Position numbers and translations under genes: made by a program. Below the pieces are notes generated by a model. The model was not told where the DNA came from. It ran no database searches and saw only the letters and a list, made by a program, of their open reading frames with translations. A stretch of DNA of 37,220 nucleotides from Gemmatimonadota bacterium (GTDB lineage Bacteria; Gemmatimonadota; Gemmatimonadetes; Longimicrobiales; Gaopeijiaceae): assembly GCA_022340865.1 (NCBI GenBank), contig JAJDNC010000118.1, forward strand, positions 1 through 37,220. Direction: 5' to 3'. Positions 24,439 through 32,242 of the stretch are shown one piece after another (within the stretch, counting starts at the first letter, position 1; every line of letters starts with the position of its first letter).

Positions 24439-26223
24439 ATGCCTACGTCCAACATCCTCCGGCTGGACGACTACCGCGACAAGCGCGACCATCGCGTCAG
24501 GCTCGCGGCGTCGATGCACGGGGCCGACATCGGCCGCGCCGCATTGCTGCGCCACCTCGCAGGCCTCGCGAGCCTCGTCGGCGCGGACCGCGCCGCCGCC
24601 GTGTGGGTGGACGAGTACGGCCCCGGTCTCGTTCATCCCCATGTGCTGCTGGACCTCCTCTCCGACCGTCCACGGCGGGCCTTCCACGTCGAGCCGCTTC
24701 GCCGTGCCTGGGAGACGGGAGTGCCCGGCGTCGTCGAGTCCTCGGGAGGCGGCGGTGTCCGATCCCTCGACGGGGTCCAATGGACCCTCGCGGTCTCCCT
24801 GGGCAGCGACGGGTACCGGGGGTGGTTTCTCGTCGCTGATTCTGTGACGCCTCGGCCGGTTCTCCAGCCGGATGTCCGGGACCGGGTGATGTTCATCTCG
24901 GGGGAGTGCTCCGCCATCCTGCTCCATCGGGACCTCGACAGTCCCGACGAATCTGTGTCCGGCGAACGTGGCGCCACACGGCCCAGGTTCGCGGGGTGGC
25001 CCATTCTCCAGGATATCGACGGGCGGGAGGCGGACGACGCCGCGAGCCAGCGCATCGCGCTGCGGTTCGTGGTGGGCAGGCTGCCTCGACTCCTCGTCGA
25101 CGACGGTCTCACGCTCCCGGCCGACCGGCAACGTGAGCAGGCCGATCGGGCGCGCGAGGAGGTGGACAAGCAGGCCGACGCCGAGGACGCCGAGACCCCC
25201 CTCTGGCATCGTGTGCTCGACGCATACGGTGCGGCCGATCTCGAGGCGCTGGGGACCGCCCTTGTCGATCTGGGCGTGGCCGTGGAGGGCCAGAACCACC
25301 TGAACGGTGCCGCGGAGCTGTACCAGACGGCGTACGAGGTGGCTGTCGGCAACGCGAACGTGGGCGTCGCCATCGATGCGGCCCGATTCGCGGGGCGCGC
25401 CCTCCGGCGCCTCGCCGTGTGGGAGGACGCACACCGCTGGTATGGCGTCGCCCGGGCGATCGCCGAAGCGGCGGGTCTCGACGACCGGGTCGCGGTGGTT
25501 CTGGACGGTGTAGCCAACATCCACCGAGATCGCGGGAATCATCCGGCCGCGCGAGCGGCACTGGCGGAAGCGAGGATGTTCGCCGAGCGCTCCGGAGAAG
25601 CGAGGGCGATCGCCAGCGTGGACCACGGGCTTCTGGCCCTCGAGCACCTGGCCGGCAATCTGAGCCTGGCGCTCGTACACGGCTGGCGTGCGGTACGGAC
25701 CTACCCGGGTGAGCGTGACCGGACGGAAGCGCTGGCGTCGCTGGCTGGCGTGCTTCTCGACGCCGATGAGCTGCGGGCGGCGGAGGACGCCTGGGCTTGC
25801 GTCGAGCACCTGGCCCGTGATGACGAGTACATCCACCTGTACGCCGTGGATGCCCTCGGGCACGTGGCAGCACGCAGGGGGGCCGCAGCGGAGTTCGCTC
25901 GGAGGGCGGCGGAGGCCGACGCCCTGGGATGGGAGTCGGGACCCGCCCCGGCCAAGGCCGAGATCCTGTTCTATCGAGGCTTGAGCTACAAGTGTCTCGG
26001 CAGGGTCCACGAGGCCCGCCGTTGGCTGGAACGGGCCGTGGCGTTCTGCGAAGAGCACAACTTCAACCGGACTCTCTTCCGAGTGGAGGAGGCCTTGCAG
26101 TCACTCGGCAGCGCCCCCGGGGAGGGGCCGGCACGGACTCGAAGCGCGCCGGCCGCCGCTCCGCCGGAGGTGCGCATGGGGCTCGAGAAGATGCGGCGCG
26201 AGCTGGTGGGCTCGAGCCGCTAG
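24439..26223 (+). CDS. GAF-like plus TPR-repeat protein
   Basis: The 594-residue protein has no signal peptide. Residues about 30-175 look like a GAF-type sensor fold: ALLRHLAGLASLVGADRAAAVWVDE, then LDGVQWTLAVSLGSDGYRGWFLVAD. A charged linker (about 225-250) leads to helical TPR-type repeats from about 255 to 560, for example LGTALVDLGVAVEGQNHLNGAAELYQTAYEVA and ILFYRGLSYKCLGRVHEARRWLERAVAF. ATG 24439 starts the conserved-looking segment; sequence upstream in frame is unlike it. A cytoplasmic scaffold or signalling adaptor is a guess. Its stop is 15 bases from the end of the convergent repeat lipoprotein. Confidence 0.72.
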   Translation: MPTSNILRLDDYRDKRDHRVRLAASMHGADIGRAALLRHLAGLASLVGADRAAAVWVDEYGPGLVHPHVLLDLLSDRPRRAFHVEPLRRAWETGVPGVVESSGGGGVRSLDGVQWTLAVSLGSDGYRGWFLVADSVTPRPVLQPDVRDRVMFISGECSAILLHRDLDSPDESVSGERGATRPRFAGWPILQDIDGREADDAASQRIALRFVVGRLPRLLVDDGLTLPADRQREQADRAREEVDKQADAEDAETPLWHRVLDAYGAADLEALGTALVDLGVAVEGQNHLNGAAELYQTAYEVAVGNANVGVAIDAARFAGRALRRLAVWEDAHRWYGVARAIAEAAGLDDRVAVVLDGVANIHRDRGNHPAARAALAEARMFAERSGEARAIASVDHGLLALEHLAGNLSLALVHGWRAVRTYPGERDRTEALASLAGVLLDADELRAAEDAWACVEHLARDDEYIHLYAVDALGHVAARRGAAAEFARRAAEADALGWESGPAPAKAEILFYRGLSYKCLGRVHEARRWLERAVAFCEEHNFNRTLFRVEEALQSLGSAPGEGPARTRSAPAAAPPEVRMGLEKMRRELVGSSR

Positions 26224-26238
26224 AACCTCAGCTCAGCC

Positions 26239-26469
26239 TCAGTTGCCGGTCCCGGGCTGATAGTTGCCCGTGCCGGGCTGATAGTTGCCGGTCCCGGGCT
26301 GGTAGTTGCCGGTCCCGGGCTGGTAGTTGCCCGTCCCGGGCTGATAGTTGCCGGTCCCGGGTTGATAGGTGTCGGGGCCGGACGTCGGCCCCAGAACCGA
26401 CCCGGCGCTGCACGCGGCGGTGGCGAAGGACAGGGCAATCAAAAGGGCGGACAGGCGGGTCTTCTTCAT
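26239..26469 (-). CDS. Small lipoprotein with six identical YQPGTGN heptapeptides
   Basis: A 76-residue protein: a basic start (MKKTRLS), a hydrophobic core and ATAAC (Cys20), a plausible lipobox. A 13-residue spacer follows, then six consecutive YQPGTGN units running to the stop. No other domain is present. The Tyr/Gln/Pro/Gly/Thr/Asn composition resembles flexible or amyloid-like surface stretches, but I do not recognise the family. ATG 26469 fits the lipoprotein signal; an earlier in-frame ATG would put 34 unrelated residues in front of it. It diverges from the AraC-type regulator over 134 bases. That it is a real gene is supported by synonymous-only variation among the repeats. Confidence 0.7.
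   Translation of the reverse strand: MKKTRLSALLIALSFATAACSAGSVLGPTSGPDTYQPGTGNYQPGTGNYQPGTGNYQPGTGNYQPGTGNYQPGTGN
26242..26367 (-). repeat. Six tandem 21-bp coding repeats
   Basis: Six 21-base units encode YQPGTGN. Units 3 and 4 are identical; the others differ only at third codon positions (TAT/TAC, CAG/CAA, GGG/GGC, ACC/ACG), all silent. An in-frame tandem array prone to expansion or contraction, with conserved peptide sequence. Confidence 0.92.
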
Positions 26470-26603
26470 GGTTCGTCCTCGGACGCGGGGTTTTTCCGGG
26501 AGGGCTGGGACGACGGCCATCGTCCCGGGTTGAGCGAAGATCGGCGGCGTCCCCACGGGGCGTCGCATCACTTCGGCGTAAGGGTGTATCTTTTTCGAAG
26601 ATC

Positions 26604-27407
26604 ATGTCCCTGATAGCACTCTATACCGGCAATCCGGACGTCGATGGGGCGGTGCGGGCCGGGCTGGGCGAGCGAAACGTCGTCGCGCGCACGGCCTCGT
26701 GGGCCAGGTTCCTGCACCTGGTTCGCGAGCGTCCCGCCACGTGTGCGGTGGTGGACGAAGGCACCGTGCGCTCCCCTTCCGGCGCCGAGGGAGCGCTCGC
26801 GGAGTTGCGGACCGCCTTTCCCAGTGTGGCGGTGGTGCTCATCTCGGGCCCCCAGAGCGACCCCTTCATGCTTCTCCGGCTGGGTCGCGCGGGCATCGAC
26901 GGACTGGTGCTGGTGGGTACCGACGACGTCACACGGGCGGTGCCGGAGGCGGTGGCACGGGCGCTGGCCAGGGGCACGGAAGCTCTGGTAGCGCGGGCCC
27001 TCGGTTCCTATCTTCCCGCACGCTCGTGCCGGGCCGTGCGGCTGGCCCTCGAGGGGGTGCAGCGAAGCTGGAGAACCGCGGATCTAGCCCGGCAGGTGGG
27101 GTACAGTCGGCCGCACCTGAGTTGGCGTCTGAGAAGCGACGGCCTGCCCTCGGCGGGGCATCTCCTGGTTTGGGCTCGCCTGCTCCACGCGGGCCGATGG
27201 CTGACGGACCCCGGGAGAAGCGCCGAGAGCGTGTCTCGACAGTTGGAGTACTCCAGCGGTGCGGCGTTCCGCCGGGCGCTCCGCAACTACACGGGGGCAA
27301 CGCCTACGCGGGTGACCGCCGAGGGGGGCTTCCGGTTCGTGCTGGAGCAGTTCCGCCGATGCTGCGGGATCGGGCAGCCGGCGAGGAAGCGCCTCTCGGT
27401 CGCCTGA
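26604..27407 (+). CDS. AraC-type transcriptional regulator with degenerate receiver-like N-terminus
   Basis: Residues about 1-120 of this 267-residue protein resemble a response-regulator fold: hydrophobic strands SLIALYT, TCAVVDEG and VAVVLISGPQ, and a helix ending VLVGTDD. The usual phosphoacceptor arrangement is weak; Asp in AVVDEG is the only candidate. The C-terminal half has the AraC double helix-turn-helix, with WRTADLARQVGYSRPHLSWRLRS as the first and SAESVSRQLEYSSGAAFRRALRNYTGATPTRV as the second. ATG 26604 is the likely start. The gene diverges from the repeat lipoprotein and may control it; a small unknown gene follows 33 bases downstream. Confidence 0.8.
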   Translation: MSLIALYTGNPDVDGAVRAGLGERNVVARTASWARFLHLVRERPATCAVVDEGTVRSPSGAEGALAELRTAFPSVAVVLISGPQSDPFMLLRLGRAGIDGLVLVGTDDVTRAVPEAVARALARGTEALVARALGSYLPARSCRAVRLALEGVQRSWRTADLARQVGYSRPHLSWRLRSDGLPSAGHLLVWARLLHAGRWLTDPGRSAESVSRQLEYSSGAAFRRALRNYTGATPTRVTAEGGFRFVLEQFRRCCGIGQPARKRLSVA

Positions 27408-27440
27408 GAGAATGGACACTTGGAGCAGGAATTCGGGAGC

Positions 27441-27695
27441 ATGAGAGAGTTCACCGACCAGGAGGGACGTTCCTGGATCGCCGCCGTGCGCGAGATTCAG
27501 GGTCCGGACTACAAGGGCCGTTGGTTCTTCGTGATGGCCCCGAAGGACGACGCCGACTCGGAGGTCACCCTGGGCGACGTGCGCTGGAACACCGAGCGCA
27601 CCGCGAGGCGCACGCTGGAGACGATGTCCGTCGTGGAGCTGCGCAGGCGCCTGAGGTCGGCGCTGGGGCGAGCGTCCGCACCGGTGGCGGGCTGA
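27441..27695 (+). CDS. Small hypothetical protein
   Basis: An 84-residue soluble protein beginning REFTDQEGRSWIAAVREIQGPDYKG, continuing with RWFFVMAPKDD and a helical C-terminal half (SVVELRRRLRSALG). The strand-rich first half with paired aromatics could be a small beta barrel or SH3-like fold, but I do not recognise it. ATG 27441 follows GGGAG at a good distance; a TTG at 27420 would add seven residues. It lies between the AraC-type gene and the aminotransferase gene and could belong to either transcript. Confidence 0.65.
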   Translation: MREFTDQEGRSWIAAVREIQGPDYKGRWFFVMAPKDDADSEVTLGDVRWNTERTARRTLETMSVVELRRRLRSALGRASAPVAG

Positions 27696-27718
27696 ACACG
27701 GCCCCCCGGGAAGGCGGC

Positions 27719-28870
27719 GTGTCGGACGTCGTCGCGTGCGTCCACAGGCGGGAGTATCCGGAGGAGCCCCAGGCGATCTTCCTCAACGCGGCCAGTTGGG
27801 GCCTCCTTCCCAGGAGCACCGCCGAGGCGGCGGCGGACCTGACGCTCCGCAGGAACCGGGAACGCGGCTTCGAGGAGGAGGAGCTCGGCGCGATCCAGCG
27901 GCGGTGCAGGGGCGCGGTCGCGAGCCTGTTGAACGTGGATCCGGACGAGATCGCCCTGGCGCCCAACACCTCGTTCGGCGTGAACCTGGCAGCCGCTCTC
28001 GTGGGGCGGGGAGAGGTGGGCAGGGTCCTGGTGAGCCAGGGGGAGTTTCCGGCGAACGTCCTTCCCTGGAAGGCCCTGGAGGCGCGGGGCTTCGGGCTGG
28101 AGATCGTCCCCACCGGTGTGGATGGGCTTCCCGACGAGCGCGAGATCGTGCGTCGCCTCGATGGGCCCGACGTTCGGGCGTTGGCCGTGTCCGCGGTCCA
28201 GTACGCCAGCGGCTACTACGCGGACCTCCCGGCGCTGGGCGACGCGTGCCGCCAGCGGGGAGTCCTCTTCTGCGTGGATGCCATTCAGGCCCTGGGCGCG
28301 GCGCCCATCGATGCCCGAGCCATCCACGCGGATGTCCTCGCCGCGGGGGGCCAGAAGTGGCTCTGCGCCCCCTGGGGCTCCGGCTTCGCGTACATCCGCC
28401 GCGAGCTTCATGAGCGCTTCGATCCCCCCATGGTGAGCTGGTTGGGCCTGGAGGGAGCGACCCGCTTCGGGGAGGCGGCCCGATACGATCTCACCTGGCT
28501 CCCCGACGCCCGCAAGTTCGAGCTGGCGACGCTGGGCCTCCAGGACTACCTGGGCCTGGCCCGCTCGGTGGAGATCTTCCTCGAGATGGGGGTCGCCCAG
28601 GTGCGGCGGCACATCCAGGATCTCCACGAGCCGGTTCTCGCGTGGCTGGACGCGCATCCGGAGGTCAGGCTCGTGACGCCGCGGGACCCGGAGCGCCGGG
28701 CCGGCATCCTGTCCTTCGTTCCGGGATCCGTGGAAGCGGTCGCGGCGGAGCTGCGCGCGCGAGGGGTCGTTTGCGGGGTGAGGAACGGCGCCATCCGGCT
28801 GGCGCCGCACTTCTACAACACGCGGGCCGAGATGGAGGAGGTCGCGTCGATCCTGGAGACACTCCACTAG
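27719..28870 (+). CDS. Class V aminotransferase (PLP-dependent)
   Basis: A fold-type I PLP enzyme, 383 residues, of the class V group (cysteine desulfurase, isopenicillin-N epimerase and kynureninase-like). It opens IFLNAASWGLLPRST and has the substrate loop ALAPNTSFGVNLAAAL. The cofactor region is CVDAIQALGAAPIDARAIHADVLAAGGQKWLCAPWGSGF, with Lys213 as the probable Schiff-base lysine. The desulfurase active-site Cys loop is absent, so an aminotransferase, epimerase or lyase is more likely than NifS/SufS. GTG 27719 is preceded by GGAAGG; no ATG fits. It ends in a convergent hairpin. Confidence 0.87.
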   Translation: MSDVVACVHRREYPEEPQAIFLNAASWGLLPRSTAEAAADLTLRRNRERGFEEEELGAIQRRCRGAVASLLNVDPDEIALAPNTSFGVNLAAALVGRGEVGRVLVSQGEFPANVLPWKALEARGFGLEIVPTGVDGLPDEREIVRRLDGPDVRALAVSAVQYASGYYADLPALGDACRQRGVLFCVDAIQALGAAPIDARAIHADVLAAGGQKWLCAPWGSGFAYIRRELHERFDPPMVSWLGLEGATRFGEAARYDLTWLPDARKFELATLGLQDYLGLARSVEIFLEMGVAQVRRHIQDLHEPVLAWLDAHPEVRLVTPRDPERRAGILSFVPGSVEAVAAELRARGVVCGVRNGAIRLAPHFYNTRAEMEEVASILETLH

Positions 28871-28920
28871 GGAACCGGGAGCCGCCGCACGAGCAAGGCC
28901 GGCCTCCGGAAGCTCCCTAG
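28867..28920. terminator. Inverted repeat spanning both convergent stop codons
   Basis: CTAGGGA (28867-28873) and TCCCTAG (28914-28920) pair perfectly; the 40 bases between contain a second, imperfect set of CCGG-rich arms. Both TAG stops, of the aminotransferase (plus) and the DacB gene (minus), lie in the arms. A bidirectional terminator is possible, though no clear T tract follows. Confidence 0.4.
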
Positions 28921-30683
28921 CCTCCGCCCTCCGACGCTGCGGGGATGGTGATCCATGCCCCCGCCTGCAGATGGAGCGGGTCGATCCGCGGGTTCGCGCG
29001 CCGGAGCTCGTCCACGGTGAGCCCGTAGCGGCCGGCTATGGTGGAGAAGCTCTCCCCGCGCCGGACGTGGTGCCGGAGCGGCCCCGCCGACTCCGTGGAG
29101 ACCGGTGGCGGTGGCAGCCGCACCTCCACGGGCGGCAGGCCGGAATCGGGGCCCCTCGTGAACGACGCGAGTCGGGTGCCCACCCCGTTCTCCAGACGCT
29201 TGGCCCGGCCCGTGGACGGCGTGCCATTGACCACCATGGAGAACGCCAGGTGCTCCCCGTCGCTGGACTGCACCACCCCGCTCAGGGCGGAGACGCCCTC
29301 GAGGGTGCCGGTCTTGGCCCGGAGGTTCCCCGCCGCGGGAGTGCGGAACATCCGGGCCAGCTCCCGCCTGTTCCCCGCCTCCGGAAGGGTCGACCAGAAC
29401 GCGTTCCACATGGGGGACGCGGCCATGCCGGAGATCACCGCCACCAGCGTGCCCGTGGTCACGCGGTTGCCTACGGAGAGGCCCGAGCCGTCGAGTTGCA
29501 CGACACGACCGGTGGAGACCCCGAGCCCGGTGAGCCCTTCGGCCACCGCCCGGGCTGAGGTGGCCGGCGCGCCGTCACCCTCCACGACGCGTCCGAGGGT
29601 ACGGAAGATCAGCTCCGCGAACAGGTTGTTGCTTCGCTTGTTCACCACCTCGATGTAGTCTCGTAGAGGTGGCGACACGTGACTCGCCAGGATGCGGGTC
29701 CGGGGGCGCTCCCCGGCCGCGGGGGCGATCACCTCCCGCGATCCCACCAGAGACGCCGCCGGGTCGCGAACCACGCGGCTCTCGCCGTGGACCACGATGC
29801 CCCGCTCCTCCAGCACCGAGCGGAAGACGGAGACGGCGAAGGCGGCGGGGTCGGCCACCGTGAGCTCCCGCCAGACGTCACGCCTGCCCTGGGCGATGGT
29901 CCCGCCCACGACGACGGGATCCATGGGCCCGTGTCGATCGATCCACAGTCGCGCTCGGGACGACCGGGGGACCGTGCGGGCCTCGTTCTGCACGTCGAGG
30001 TTCGCGTGGTCCGGGATGGTGTGCACCAGGGGGGGCGCCCCCACCTGCGGGCTGGCCTCGACCCGGATGGACACGACGTTCTCGTTGAACGAGAGCGCTG
30101 AAATGCCTGGCGCGAAGTAGTCGTTGAGGTCGTGGGGGTTCCACCCCCGGGGACGCAGCGGCCCTCCCAGGTACGAGGCGTCCCCCACCAGGTCTCCGCT
30201 CACCGAGTGGATTCCCCGGGCCAGGAGTTGATCGGCGAGGGAGTCGAACACTGTCGTCCTCGACGGGAAGAACCGGTCCGAGATACCGGGATCTCCCATG
30301 CCGTAGAGGACCAGGTCACCGTCGAGGACGCCGTCGCGAACCGAGCCGGCGGTGAGCAGGTACGTGCGGAAGCGGAAGCCCGGACCGAGCTCCCGGAACG
30401 CGGCTGCGGTGGTGAGCAGCTTCATGTTCGAGGCCGGTGCCACCTCGGAGTCCGGCGCCTGTGCGAAAAGGGTGTCACCGCGGTCCAGCGACACCACCAG
30501 GAGGCTCCACAGCGCATGCCGCCAGTGGGGCGAGGCGATGAGGGTACGCAGCTGATCGTCCAGCCGCATCACCTCGTCGCTGGGGCGCCGGCGCGGAGGC
30601 GTGACGAAAGCGCCGGTGACGAAGCTGATACCCACCGCGGCGAGGGTGAGCGCCGTGGCTCGTCGTCCGCGCGGACGGCTCAC
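28917..30683 (-). CDS. dacB: D-alanyl-D-alanine carboxypeptidase/endopeptidase (PBP4/DacB type) with C-terminal LysM
   Basis: A 588-residue S13-family peptidase that trims or opens murein cross-links in the periplasm. After a signal/anchor (about 10-27) the catalytic motifs are S85-N-M-K88 (SxxK), S351-N-N353 (SxN) and K457-T-G (AKTGTLEG). The large insertion between the first two is typical of PBP4. Residues about 540-585 form a LysM domain, HHVRRGESFSTIAGRYGLTVDELRRANPRI, not usual for DacB. GTG 30683 overlaps the oxidase stop (GTGA) and has GGGAGGTG upstream, so coupling is likely. Confidence 0.92.
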   Translation of the reverse strand: MSRPRGRRATALTLAAVGISFVTGAFVTPPRRRPSDEVMRLDDQLRTLIASPHWRHALWSLLVVSLDRGDTLFAQAPDSEVAPASNMKLLTTAAAFRELGPGFRFRTYLLTAGSVRDGVLDGDLVLYGMGDPGISDRFFPSRTTVFDSLADQLLARGIHSVSGDLVGDASYLGGPLRPRGWNPHDLNDYFAPGISALSFNENVVSIRVEASPQVGAPPLVHTIPDHANLDVQNEARTVPRSSRARLWIDRHGPMDPVVVGGTIAQGRRDVWRELTVADPAAFAVSVFRSVLEERGIVVHGESRVVRDPAASLVGSREVIAPAAGERPRTRILASHVSPPLRDYIEVVNKRSNNLFAELIFRTLGRVVEGDGAPATSARAVAEGLTGLGVSTGRVVQLDGSGLSVGNRVTTGTLVAVISGMAASPMWNAFWSTLPEAGNRRELARMFRTPAAGNLRAKTGTLEGVSALSGVVQSSDGEHLAFSMVVNGTPSTGRAKRLENGVGTRLASFTRGPDSGLPPVEVRLPPPPVSTESAGPLRHHVRRGESFSTIAGRYGLTVDELRRANPRIDPLHLQAGAWITIPAASEGGG

Positions 30684-32233
30684 CTGGGCACCTCCCGATG
30701 CGGAGCCAGGCCCTCCAGGGGATCCTGCCCGGGCAGAGGGACGATGACACCCGGGTCGAGGATTCCCGACGGATCGAGGGACCGCTTCACGTAGCGGAAC
30801 GCATCCGCCAGGGACCGGCCCCAGATGCGGTCCAGGAACGGTGCCCGGATCCGACCGTCGCCGTGCTCTCCGGAGAGCGTGCCGCCCAGCTCCGCCACCA
30901 GGTCCACCGTGGCCTCCAGGATCCGCCGCACGCGTGCGCGCCACCCCCGCCTGCGCACGTCGATCAGGGGATTCACGTGCACGTTTCCGTCACCGGCATG
31001 CCCGAACATCACCGCTTCCGTTCCCTCGAGGTCCAGGATCTCCTTCAACGAACGAAGGTAGTCCGGAAGGCGCGCGAGCGGCACTACCGAATCCTCGATG
31101 AACTGCACGGAGACGAGGCCCTCCCGGGCCCGCGAGGCGACGACCGGGCTGGCGGCGTGGCGGATGGACCAGAGCCGCTCGCGCTCCTCACCCCCACGGG
31201 CCTCCCGCGCCCGGACGCCGAGGCTCCTTGCCAGGGCCCGGAGGCCCTCGAGACCCGCCTCCACCCGGGAGCGCGGGCCGGTCACCTCCACCAGGGCCAG
31301 GGCTTCGGCGTCGGCGGCCAGGGTGCCGATGTCCGTGTGTCGGCGCAGACCTGCGACGTCCAGAAACGACGCGTCGAAGAACTCGCACGCGGACGCCTGC
31401 TGGGCGTCGGCAGCGGCCACCACGCCGAGGAGAGCATCGAGGTCCGGGAGGGGAAGGAGCACCAGGGCATGCTCCGCCGGCTCCGGAGCGAGGCGGAGCT
31501 CGATTCCCGTCACGACGGCCAGGGTCCCTTCACTGCCCACCACCAGCGGCACGGCGTCGGCGGACGGGAGGAACCGATCCAGGGCGTACCCGGAGGAGTT
31601 CTTCCGGACGCTCGGCCACGCTACCGGTGGGGAGCCGAGCTTCTCCAGAAGCGCGGCGTGCAGCGGATGAAATGGTCCGGAGGGCGTCCGGCCGCTCCGT
31701 AGGGTCGTGATCGTGCCATCGGCCAGCACGACGTCCAGAGCCTCCACCCAGTCCCGTACCGAACCGTGGCGGAACGAGCGGGCGCCTGCGGCGTTGTTCG
31801 CCACCATACCCCCCAGCGTGCAGCGGTCCGCGGAGGAGGGGAGGGCCGGGAGGAAGAGACCCGCAGCGCGGGCCGCGGCCTCCACACGCGCGCCTGTCAC
31901 CCCGGGCTGCACGCGCACGGTGCGCGCGTCGGAGTCGACGGGTCCCATCTCGGTCCACCCGCCGAAGTCCACGATCACACCGGCCCCCACGTTGCCGCCC
32001 GGCATGCCCGTGCCCCCTCCGCGCGGGATCAGGCAAGCGCCCTCGGTCCTCGCCCAGGACGTCAGCTCGGCCACATCCTCGACGCCTCCGGGGTGTGCCA
32101 CCGCCGTGGGCATGATGCGCACGGGCCCGGAGGCGGAGGCGCAGCGGGCTCGGGACGTGCGGGTGCGCACGAAGTCGCCCCGAAACCGCTTGGGCGGCTC
32201 CGGGGCGTGGACCGTGTGTGTGAGGGGGGCCAA
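30680..32233 (-). CDS. FAD-linked oxidase (GlcD / D-lactate dehydrogenase type)
   Basis: A flavoprotein of the vanillyl-alcohol-oxidase fold, 517 residues. The FAD domain has VAHPGGVEDVAELTSWA, RGGGTGMPGGNVGAGVIVD, SSADRCTLGGMVANNAAGARSFRHGSVRDWV and VVGSEGTLAVVTGIELRL. The C-terminal cap has FGHAGDGNVHVNP and GTLSGEHGDGRIRAPFL. Substrates of relatives are 2-hydroxy acids (glycolate, D-lactate). The HGDGRIRAPFL form is the one common in long proteins that also carry a Fe-S domain, which is lacking here. The start is uncertain: TTG 32233, nine bases from the Fur stop, with GTG 32170 as an alternative. The stop overlaps the dacB start. Confidence 0.87.
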   Translation of the reverse strand: MAPLTHTVHAPEPPKRFRGDFVRTRTSRARCASASGPVRIMPTAVAHPGGVEDVAELTSWARTEGACLIPRGGGTGMPGGNVGAGVIVDFGGWTEMGPVDSDARTVRVQPGVTGARVEAAARAAGLFLPALPSSADRCTLGGMVANNAAGARSFRHGSVRDWVEALDVVLADGTITTLRSGRTPSGPFHPLHAALLEKLGSPPVAWPSVRKNSSGYALDRFLPSADAVPLVVGSEGTLAVVTGIELRLAPEPAEHALVLLPLPDLDALLGVVAAADAQQASACEFFDASFLDVAGLRRHTDIGTLAADAEALALVEVTGPRSRVEAGLEGLRALARSLGVRAREARGGEERERLWSIRHAASPVVASRAREGLVSVQFIEDSVVPLARLPDYLRSLKEILDLEGTEAVMFGHAGDGNVHVNPLIDVRRRGWRARVRRILEATVDLVAELGGTLSGEHGDGRIRAPFLDRIWGRSLADAFRYVKRSLDPSGILDPGVIVPLPGQDPLEGLAPHREVPR

Positions 32234-32242
32234 GTCCGACTT

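Noticed and set aside
24184..26058. A 624-residue open frame on the minus strand
   Set aside because: It is antisense to the GAF-like/TPR protein; no signature or start context supports it.
26242..26367. Possible CRISPR array or non-coding satellite
   Set aside because: Repeats are contiguous 21-base units with no spacers, and they stay in frame in a lipoprotein gene with silent changes only.
27719..28870. Cysteine desulfurase (SufS/IscS)
   Set aside because: The class V fold is clear, but the active-site Cys loop near the C-terminus is not seen and no suf or isc gene is adjacent.
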